A DNA stretch of 7,778 nt from assembly GCA_035259145.1 (NCBI GenBank), contig DATFWQ010000210.1, forward strand, positions 1-7,778, written 5' to 3'. The notes under the pieces were generated by a model that was not told where the DNA came from, searched no databases, and saw only the letters and a program-made list of their open reading frames with translations. This document shows positions 1-4,388 of this stretch, in pieces. The stretch comes from CF-161 sp035259145. GTDB lineage: Bacteria > Chloroflexota > Dormibacteria > Dormibacterales > Dormibacteraceae. The position numbers and the translations under genes are program-made. Positions within the stretch are counted from its first letter, which is position 1, and each line of letters starts with the position of its first letter.

Positions 1-11
1 GTGTTTCGGTC

Positions 12-62
12 GGTTCCTCGAACGGGCGCGGGCGTCGGGTTGATCGAGGAACCTGGGGGAAC
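12..62 (+). promoter_or_regulatory. 5' leader of the cold-shock gene with alternative RNA pairings
   Basis: Seen directly: bases 12-21 (GGTTCCTCGA) are a perfect 10-bp inverted repeat of 44-53 (TCGAGGAACC), separated by 22 nt. Part of the same left arm (13-19, GTTCCTC) can instead pair with 56-62 (GGGGAAC, with one G-U pair), which contains the purine-rich ribosome binding site at 55-60. The two pairings exclude each other: the first leaves the ribosome binding site free and the second hides it. Cold-shock mRNAs are known to use structured leaders that rearrange with temperature (cspA of E. coli). A switch here is inference. The transcription start is not identified and may lie outside the window. 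Confidence 0.45.
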
Positions 63-64
63 AG

Positions 65-259
65 ATGGCAGAGGGGACCATCAAGAAGATCGTGGCCGAT
101 CGCGGCTTTGGATTCATCTCGGGGGAGGACGGAAAGGAGTACTTTTTCCACAGAAGCGCCGTTGCGAACTTCGACGCACTTCGGGGGGGCGAACGGGTTT
201 CCTTCGAGACGGAGCCGAGCCCGAAAGGCCCCCGCGCTGGTCGCGTCCGGTTGCTGTAG
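65..259 (+). CDS. Cold-shock-domain nucleic-acid-binding protein (CspA-like)
   Basis: Encodes a 64-residue single cold-shock (OB-fold) domain, the usual length for this family. It should bind single-stranded RNA or DNA in the cytoplasm and act as an RNA chaperone or antiterminator. RNP1 is visible as RGFGFI (residues 13-18) and RNP2 as YFFHRS (26-31). The C-terminal half has the FETEPSPKGPRAGRV pattern common to one CspA subfamily. The tryptophan typical of CspA near residue 8 (GTVKWFN) is replaced here (GTIKKIV), as in that divergent subfamily, so binding affinity may differ from classical CspA. The ATG start is preceded by a GGGGGA ribosome binding site (55-60) and the protein begins exactly where the family does. 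It stands alone and is followed by a hairpin. Cold induction is not shown by the sequence; many such genes are constitutive. Confidence 0.93.
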   Translation: MAEGTIKKIVADRGFGFISGEDGKEYFFHRSAVANFDALRGGERVSFETEPSPKGPRAGRVRLL

Positions 260-313
260 GGCGCCCGACGCGCCGGGAGCCCCCTGACGAGGTGCGGGGG
301 ATCGCTCCCTGAG

Positions 314-346
314 GAAGAGGCGTGACGCTTGCTGTCACGCCTCTTC
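314..346. terminator. 13-bp hairpin after the cold-shock gene, probable terminator
   Basis: Perfect inverted repeat GAAGAGGCGTGAC (314-326) and GTCACGCCTCTTC (334-346) with a 7-nt loop. It lies 55 nt past the stop of the cold-shock gene and 30 nt before the glycosylase start. The stem is strong but no T-tract follows on either strand, so it is not a canonical intrinsic terminator. It could be a U-tract-independent terminator, an mRNA 3'-end stabiliser or a protein-binding palindrome. Confidence 0.55.
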
Positions 347-361
347 TGACCCTTAGTGGCC

Positions 362-376
362 TAACCTTGCCGGATC
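362..376 (+). promoter_or_regulatory. Possible -10 element for a leaderless glycosylase transcript
   Basis: TAACCT (362-367) fits the actinobacterial TANNNT -10 pattern and ends 9 nt before the GTG start at 377. Transcription would then begin at or a few bases before the start codon. No ribosome binding site precedes the GTG, which agrees with a leaderless mRNA. There is no convincing -35 box. This is inference from a short motif. Confidence 0.3.
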
Positions 377-1288
377 GTGCCTGTGCCTGCAGCCCGCACC
401 TTCCGGGTGAGCCGCCCGCTCGATCTGCGCCTGACTCTGCAGCCGCTGCGCCGGGGCGCGACAGACCCGACCATGAAGCTCAGCACGGATGCAGTCTGGC
501 GCGCGACCAGGACGCCGCTGGGGCCCGGCACGGTGCGGCTCACCGTCGATCGCAGCGGTACGGTGCACGTCCATGCCTGGGGCGCCGGTGCCGAATGGCT
601 CGTCGAGCACGCGCCGGCGCTCATCGGTGAGCTGGACGACGACTCCGACTTCCGGCCCAACCACCCGCTGATCCGAGATCTGTGGCGGCTCCACTCGGGG
701 CTCAGGATCCCGCGCAGCGAAGCGGTCTTCGAGGCCGCTGTGGCCAGCATCCTGGAGCAGATGGTGCCGGGCGCTGAGGCCTGGCGAGGCTGGCGAGCAC
801 TGGTACGCGACCTGGGAGAGCCGGCACCAGGGCCGCGGCCCGGCCTCATGATCCCCCCGGACCCCGAGCGCGTGGCTGCAACGCCCTACTACACCTTCCA
901 CCGGTACGGGATACCCCGACGAAGGGCAGACACGGTCCGCCGCGCCGCAGCCCACTCGGCATGGCTGGAAGAGGCGGTCGACATGCCGCTGGACGCTGCC
1001 CGGCTCCGCCTGCACGCCCTGCCAGGGATGGGCCACTGGACAGCGGCCGAGGTCGCCCTCGTTGCGCTTGGTGACCCAGACGCCGTTTCGGTCGGCGACT
1101 ATCACCTGCCGCACCTGGTAGCCTGGGCGCTCGCAGGTGAACGGCGTGGTTCTGACGAGCGGATGCTCGATCTGCTGGAGCCGTACCGCGGCCATCGGGG
1201 CCGAGTTCTCCGGCTCCTGCTGACGTCGGGCGACGGCCCGCCCCGCCGAGGCCCACGGCTCCCCCTCCGGGACGTCGCGCGAATGTGA
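377..1288 (+). CDS. AlkA-type 3-methyladenine DNA glycosylase (HhH-GPD family)
   Basis: A 303-residue base-excision-repair glycosylase that should remove alkylated bases such as 3-methyladenine by hydrolysing the N-glycosidic bond. The N-terminal beta region (about 8-75) has the RPLDLRLTLQPLRRGATDPTM stretch typical of actinobacterial AlkA-like proteins. The helical HhH-GPD core follows from about 110, with ASILEQMV at 123-130. The hairpin (LPGMGHWTA, 215-223) leads into SVGDYHLPH, where Asp241 is the expected catalytic residue, equivalent to Asp238 of E. coli AlkA. The C-terminal LEPYRGHRGRVLRLL is also family-typical. No Fe-S cysteine cluster is present, which argues against EndoIII or MutY. 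The GTG at 377 is chosen because the conserved RTFRVSRPLDL begins right after it; a second in-frame GTG at 383 is equally possible. tetR begins 31 nt downstream, so the two may be co-transcribed. Confidence 0.9.
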   Translation: MPVPAARTFRVSRPLDLRLTLQPLRRGATDPTMKLSTDAVWRATRTPLGPGTVRLTVDRSGTVHVHAWGAGAEWLVEHAPALIGELDDDSDFRPNHPLIRDLWRLHSGLRIPRSEAVFEAAVASILEQMVPGAEAWRGWRALVRDLGEPAPGPRPGLMIPPDPERVAATPYYTFHRYGIPRRRADTVRRAAAHSAWLEEAVDMPLDAARLRLHALPGMGHWTAAEVALVALGDPDAVSVGDYHLPHLVAWALAGERRGSDERMLDLLEPYRGHRGRVLRLLLTSGDGPPRRGPRLPLRDVARM

Positions 1289-1319
1289 TGCTGTAGGGTG
1301 CTGGCTGATTAGCAAAGCC

Positions 1320-1946
1320 TTGGACGACTCGAGGAACCGACGTGGATCCGAAAGCAGCCGCCAGGCGATCCTGGACGCTGCCGAAGCCTTGTTCGCCGAC
1401 CTGGGCTTCGAGGCAGTCAGCATGGAGCGCATCGGCCACGCCGCCGGGCTCTCGCGCGGCGCGCCCGGCTACTTCTTCGGTTCCAAGAAGGCGCTATACC
1501 GGGCAGTCCTTCAACGGATGTTCGACAGCGCCGAGGCCCTCGTCGAGGAGACACGCCAGGGTATCGCTGCGGCACCGCCCTACGACACCGACCGTGCGCT
1601 TGAGATCGTCGTCGAGAACCTCCTGGAGTTTCTGTATGAACGGCCGCACTTCCTGACGCTGGTTGAGCGCGAGACGCTGCGCCGGTCGGGTGTGACGGGA
1701 GGGACGCGTGCTCATCTGAGCCTGCTCCGCACGGCGCTTGAGGCGATCGCCGGAGAGCTGCAGGTGGACATGCCGGAGAAGGAGCAGCTGCTGCTGAGCC
1801 TGCTCGGCCTGTGCTGGTTCCCGCTGGCCAATCCACTTCTGATACGCGACCTTGGCGGCCGGCTGGATCGCCGGTTCGTCGAAGCGCGCAAGCGCCACGT
1901 GGTCGCGCTGCTCCGAGCCGGCGTAAGGGGCCGCGCGCCGGCCTGA
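1320..1946 (+). CDS. TetR/AcrR-family transcriptional regulator
   Basis: A 208-residue protein with an N-terminal TetR DNA-binding domain (about 14-62). It contains RQAILDAAEALFADLGFEAVS, then the helix-turn-helix MERIGHAAGLSRGAPGYFFGSKKALYRAVL. The 'GYFFGSK' variant of the usual YYHFGSK is common in actinobacterial members. The remaining residues (about 65-205) form the helical ligand-binding and dimerisation domain, which is too variable to reveal the ligand. The start is uncertain: TTG at 1320 has no ribosome binding site. In the same frame there is an open stretch upstream with a CTG at 1305, and no other good start before the conserved domain. TAGGGT at 1294-1299 could be a -10 element. 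Neighbours do not clearly show the target. The two palindromic repeats just past its stop are candidate binding sites but lie downstream, not in a promoter. The gene converges on leuD. Confidence 0.88.
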   Translation: MDDSRNRRGSESSRQAILDAAEALFADLGFEAVSMERIGHAAGLSRGAPGYFFGSKKALYRAVLQRMFDSAEALVEETRQGIAAAPPYDTDRALEIVVENLLEFLYERPHFLTLVERETLRRSGVTGGTRAHLSLLRTALEAIAGELQVDMPEKEQLLLSLLGLCWFPLANPLLIRDLGGRLDRRFVEARKRHVVALLRAGVRGRAPA

Positions 1947-1963
1947 CGATTCCGCGCCTGTGC

Positions 1964-2034
1964 AACCACGCATTCGTACAAATGCGGCGCTCCCGCCGCT
2001 CCGGAACCACGCATTGGTACGAATGCGGCGTTCC
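1964..2034. repeat. Two direct repeats, each a hairpin-forming near-palindrome
   Basis: Copy 1 is 1964-1993 and copy 2 is 2005-2034. They are 30 nt long with three mismatches and a 41-nt period. Each begins AACCACGCATT and holds an 18-nt core: CGCATTCGTACAAATGCG (1969-1986) and CGCATTGGTACGAATGCG (2010-2027). The arms CGCATT and AATGCG are identical in both and perfectly complementary; the implied consensus CGCATTCGTACGAATGCG would be a perfect palindrome. Copy 2 has outer arms GGAAC (2003-2007) and GTTCC (2030-2034) that lengthen the stem. They fill the 101-nt gap between the convergent tetR and leuD. They could act as a bidirectional terminator, a REP-like genomic repeat, or a protein-binding tandem operator. 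No T-tract is present. Confidence 0.7.
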
Positions 2035-2047
2035 GAGTCCTCCTCTG

Positions 2048-2644
2048 TCAGCCGGCCGTGACGCGCGGCAGCCACGGCTGACGCTTCTCTTCGTAGGCTG
2101 CAATGTCATCCTCGTGTCGAAGCGTCAGGGCAACGGTATCCCAGCCGTGGAGCATGCGCTCACGAGAAAAGGGGTCGACGCCGAAGCCCTCGGCAAAGCC
2201 TGCGGCGGTGACGGTGTGCGCCTCCAGGTCGACGCTCACGAGGGTCGCCGGGTCCTCAACGGCCAGCTCCATCAGCCGCCTCACCGACGCTTCAGGCAGC
2301 TGCACCGGCAGCAGGCCGACCTCGAGGCAGTTGCTGCGGAAGATGTCCGCGAAGCCGGGTGCGATCACCACCCGGAAGCCTGCATCCTCCAACGCCCAAG
2401 CTGCATGCTCACGCGACGAACCGCAGCCGAAGTTGGGCCCGGCGAGCAGAACGGAAGCACCCCGGTACTCCGGCCGGTTCAGCACGAAGCCGGGCTCGTT
2501 TCGCTTCCAGTCGTAGAAGAGGAAGGGCCCGAACCCGGAGCGCTCGATGCGCTTCAAGAACTGCTTGGGGATGATCTGGTCGGTGTCAACGTTGGCCCGG
2601 TCCAGCGGTGCCATACGTCCTTCGTGGCGGCGGAAGGCTCGCAT
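2048..2644 (-). CDS. leuD: 3-isopropylmalate dehydratase small subunit
   Basis: A 198-residue small (swivel-domain) subunit of isopropylmalate isomerase. With LeuC it converts 2-isopropylmalate to 3-isopropylmalate, the second step of the leucine branch. The N-terminus RMAPLDRANVDTDQIIPKQFLKRI is the family signature (about 10-33). The aconitase-type substrate loop GPNFGCGSSREHAAWAL lies at about 69-85, followed by VVIAPGFADIFRSNCLEVGLLPV. Length matches bacterial LeuD (about 190-200). The ATG is joined to the leuC stop as TGATG with one shared base, so translation is probably coupled. Only a weak G-rich ribosome binding site lies upstream, about 11 nt from the ATG. It is the last gene of the leuCD unit and converges on tetR. 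Confidence 0.96.
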   Translation of the reverse strand: MRAFRRHEGRMAPLDRANVDTDQIIPKQFLKRIERSGFGPFLFYDWKRNEPGFVLNRPEYRGASVLLAGPNFGCGSSREHAAWALEDAGFRVVIAPGFADIFRSNCLEVGLLPVQLPEASVRRLMELAVEDPATLVSVDLEAHTVTAAGFAEGFGVDPFSRERMLHGWDTVALTLRHEDDIAAYEEKRQPWLPRVTAG

Positions 2645-4101
2645 CAGTATGCGTACCCCCGATCCCGTCCCTCTGCGTCGGGGCGGTCCCCGCGAGGCCT
2701 CCTGGGTCGGGTGGGGAGGGGGGAGGGAGCCATTTCCCTGACGTCAGCCAGATGGCCCGCCACAGCCGCCGCCGCGGCCATCGGTGGCGACAGCAGGTGC
2801 GTCCGCCCACCCGCCCCCTGGCGGCCTTCGAAGTTGCGATTCGACGTCGAGACGCAGCGCTCGCCTGGCTGCAGGATGTCCGGGTTCATGCCGAGGCACA
2901 TCGAGCACCCGGCGTCCCGCCACTCGAAGCCGGCCTGGGTGAACACGCGGTCCAGGCCCTCCGCCTCGGCCTCCAGCTTGACGCGGGCAGAGCCCGGCAC
3001 GACCATCGCACGCACACGTGGATGCACGTGCCGGCCGTGCGCCACCTCGGCCGCGGCCCGCAGGTCCTCCAGACGGGAATTGGTGCAGGAGCCGATGAAC
3101 ACCCGGTCGATCGGGATGTCCTGGATTGCGGTACCCGGCTGCAGAGCCATGTAGCGCAGGGCGCGCTCTTCGTTCTCGTCGGCAGGGTCCGGCACGCGCC
3201 CTGTCACCGGGACGGCCTGGCCGGGGTTCGTGCCCCAGGTTACGAAGGGTGCGAGCTGCGCGGCGTCCAGCCTGATCTCATGGTCGAAGACCGCGCCGTC
3301 GTCGGTCGACAGCGATCGCCATGAGTCCAGCGCTCGCTCCCACTCCGCCCCCGTGGGCGCATAGCGGCGGCCCTCCAGGTAGGCGAAGGTCGCGTCGTCG
3401 GGGGACACCATGCCGACCCGAGCGCCCCACTCGATGGACATATTGCAGATCGTCATCCGGCCTTCCATCGAGAGGCTGCGCACCGTAGACCCCCGATACT
3501 CCACCGCGCAGCCCTGGCCGCCGGCGATTCCGCAGTGTGCGATCAGCCCAAGCGCCACGTCTTTGGCAACCACGCCGGGCGGGAGTGACCCGTCGATCGT
3601 GACCGCGAGGTCACGCGGCCGGCGCTGGATCAGGCACTGGGTCGCCAGGACGTGCTCAACCTCGGAGGTCCCGATGCCAAACGCGATGGCGCCGAAGGCC
3701 CCATGCGTCGAGGTGTGGGAGTCGCCACATACGATGACCATGCCCGGCTGCGTCAGCCCCAGGTCTGGCCCGATCACATGGACGATACCCTGGTGGCGGC
3801 TGCCGAGCTCGTAAAGGCGGATGCCCGCCCAGCTGCAGTTGTCCTCGAGAGCGTCCAGCTGCCGCTTGCCGACCTCGTCGGCCGCAGCACGGCCGCCACG
3901 GGTAGGAGTGTTGTGATCCATCGTCGCGACGGTAAGGTCGGGACGGCGCACCCGCCGGCCGGAAAGGCGAAGTGACTCGAAGGCTTGCGGCGTCGTGACC
4001 TCGTGAATCAGATGCAGGTCGACGAAAAGGAGGTCCGGCTCCCCCTCAACGGAGCGGACGAGGTGGCCATCCCAGATCTTCCCGGCAAGCGTCTTCGACA
4101 T
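2644..4101 (-). CDS. leuC: 3-isopropylmalate dehydratase large subunit
   Basis: A 485-residue aconitase-superfamily large subunit of isopropylmalate isomerase (partner LeuD). Family motifs are clear: VATMDHNTPT (58-67), VCGDSHTSTHGAFGAIAFGIGTSEVEHVLATQ (124-155), CNMSIEWGAR (219-228). The three [4Fe-4S] cysteines are Cys339 (FIGSCTNSR), Cys399 and Cys402 (GCSMCLGMN), followed by RCVSTSNRNFEGRQG. The conserved fold ends near residue 457 (AGHLADVREM). A Pro/Arg-rich tail of about 28 residues (458-485) follows, which most bacterial LeuC lack. The ATG is supported by a strong ribosome binding site 10 nt upstream and by the usual LeuC N-terminus. It is divergent from ilvBN-leuA across a 287-nt spacer. 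The Leu attenuator in that spacer is on the other strand and does not directly control this gene. Confidence 0.97.
   Translation of the reverse strand: MSKTLAGKIWDGHLVRSVEGEPDLLFVDLHLIHEVTTPQAFESLRLSGRRVRRPDLTVATMDHNTPTRGGRAAADEVGKRQLDALEDNCSWAGIRLYELGSRHQGIVHVIGPDLGLTQPGMVIVCGDSHTSTHGAFGAIAFGIGTSEVEHVLATQCLIQRRPRDLAVTIDGSLPPGVVAKDVALGLIAHCGIAGGQGCAVEYRGSTVRSLSMEGRMTICNMSIEWGARVGMVSPDDATFAYLEGRRYAPTGAEWERALDSWRSLSTDDGAVFDHEIRLDAAQLAPFVTWGTNPGQAVPVTGRVPDPADENEERALRYMALQPGTAIQDIPIDRVFIGSCTNSRLEDLRAAAEVAHGRHVHPRVRAMVVPGSARVKLEAEAEGLDRVFTQAGFEWRDAGCSMCLGMNPDILQPGERCVSTSNRNFEGRQGAGGRTHLLSPPMAAAAAVAGHLADVREMAPSPLPTRPRRPRGDRPDAEGRDRGYAY
2709..2727 (+). other. G-quadruplex-forming motif
   Basis: On the + strand four G-runs of 3, 4, 6 and 3 bases are separated by single-base loops T, A and A; another GGG lies at 2704-2706. 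Single-base loops give the most stable class of intramolecular G-quadruplex. The motif is on the template strand of leuC, inside the codons of the non-conserved LeuC tail, 63 nt before the leuD start. The leuCD mRNA here would be C-rich, so any effect would be at the DNA level. No function is shown. Confidence 0.6.
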
Positions 4102-4111
4102 GGATTCGATT

Positions 4112-4120
4112 CCTCACCTT
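4112..4120 (-). promoter_or_regulatory. Ribosome binding site of leuC
   Basis: On the minus strand AAGGTGAGG precedes the leuC ATG by 10 nt. It matches the anti-Shine-Dalgarno core well, with slightly long spacing, and supports the start at 4101. Confidence 0.65.
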
Positions 4121-4213
4121 AGTCATCGACCGCACCCGGCTGTTGTATGCACAGTCAAAGCGGGCGGGGCCGCGTTTGTGGCCCGACAACTACTCGCCGA
4201 GCGGTCGGTACCG

Positions 4214-4219
4214 TACACT
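4214..4219 (+). promoter_or_regulatory. Candidate -10 box for the ilvB leader transcript
   Basis: TACACT fits the TANNNT -10 consensus and would place the transcript start near 4226, just before the leader ORF ATG at 4233. An overlapping alternative is TACCGT at 4209-4214. The best -35-like match, CCGACA at 4183-4188, is 20 nt upstream of the alternative and 25 nt upstream of TACACT, so the pair is poor. The 8-bp palindrome CGGTACCG (4206-4213) overlaps the region. Confidence 0.3.
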
Positions 4220-4232
4220 CCTCCGACTGGAA

Positions 4233-4307
4233 ATGTCCCACGCACTCGTAAGCCTCGGCCTCCTTCTCCTTGCTGGCCTTCACAAGGCGGGGGCTTGCGC
4301 GGCCTGA
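4233..4307 (+). CDS. Leucine-rich leader peptide of the ilvBN-leuA attenuator
   Basis: A 24-codon ORF (ATG to TGA) in the leuC-ilvB spacer. Residues 4-16 read ALVSLGLLLLAGL: seven Leu (positions 5, 8, 10-13, 16) and one Val in a short peptide. Leu codons are CTC, CTC, CTC, CTT, CTC, CTT, CTT, with no CTG. The ORF lies about 80 nt upstream of ilvB, and its last codons form one strand of a predicted antiterminator. This is the layout of attenuation leader peptides known for branched-chain operons in enterobacteria and for ilvBNC of Corynebacterium glutamicum. No strong ribosome binding site is visible (only GGA very close to the ATG), so initiation is the weak point unless the mRNA starts just before the ATG. 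The peptide is expected to have no role beyond its translation. Confidence 0.8.
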   Translation: MSHALVSLGLLLLAGLHKAGACAA

Positions 4308-4343
4308 CGACAGAACCCTAAAGCGCAGGCACAAGCCCCCGCC
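4286..4343 (+). promoter_or_regulatory. Antiterminator of the leucine attenuator
   Basis: Bases 4286-4297 (GGCGGGGGCTTG, the end of the leader ORF) are perfectly complementary over 12 bp to 4332-4343 (CAAGCCCCCGCC). A further GCCTG (4302-4306) and CAGGC (4326-4330) pair after a small internal loop. The 4335-4343 part is also the 5' arm of the terminator, so the two structures exclude each other. Region 4286-4288 can alternatively close a small hairpin with the leucine-codon stretch (4276-4280 with 4284-4288), and 4250-4256 can pair with 4290-4296. Inferred mechanism: a ribosome stalled at Leu codons 4254-4271 leaves 4286-4297 free, the antiterminator forms and ilvB is read. A ribosome reaching the TGA covers it and the terminator forms. 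Confidence 0.75.
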
Positions 4344-4367
4344 AGCAGGCGGGGGCCTTCTTTTTTT
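4335..4367 (+). terminator. Intrinsic terminator (attenuator) upstream of ilvB
   Basis: Perfect 9-bp all-GC stem GCCCCCGCC (4335-4343) and GGCGGGGGC (4348-4356) with the loop AGCA. A T-rich tract TTCTTTTTTT follows at 4358-4367. It is the only canonical intrinsic terminator in the window, and it lies between the leader ORF and ilvB, ending 21 nt before the ilvB ATG. A terminator immediately ahead of a gene on the same strand makes sense only as an attenuator. Confidence 0.9.
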
Positions 4368-4388
4368 GGCCCACCACCAGGGAGAGAT

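Noticed and set aside
1..312. A frame open from the first base through the cold-shock gene
   Set aside because: It is out of frame with the well-supported cold-shock protein and its product is Arg/Gly-rich with no domain.
353..1432. A 359-codon minus-strand open frame opposite the glycosylase
   Set aside because: No domain is recognisable, and it overlaps the complete HhH-GPD gene and the start of tetR. Codon periodicity of the plus-strand gene explains it.
1964..2034. CRISPR array
   Set aside because: Only two repeats with an 11-nt gap, far too short for a spacer, and no cas genes are near.
1811..3154. A 447-codon plus-strand frame across leuD and part of leuC
   Set aside because: It runs antisense to two unmistakable leucine genes and also crosses the repeat-bearing gap; low-complexity composition suggests a shadow.
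4153..4158. TTGACT on the minus strand as the leuC -35 box
   Set aside because: No acceptable -10 lies 16-19 nt downstream; the nearest TANNNT (TAAGGT, 4121-4116) is 31 nt away and overlaps the ribosome binding site.
4102..4388. A T-box riboswitch upstream of ilvB
   Set aside because: I see no T-box sequence or specifier-loop arrangement. The Leu-rich ORF plus the overlapping 12-bp antiterminator fits peptide attenuation better.
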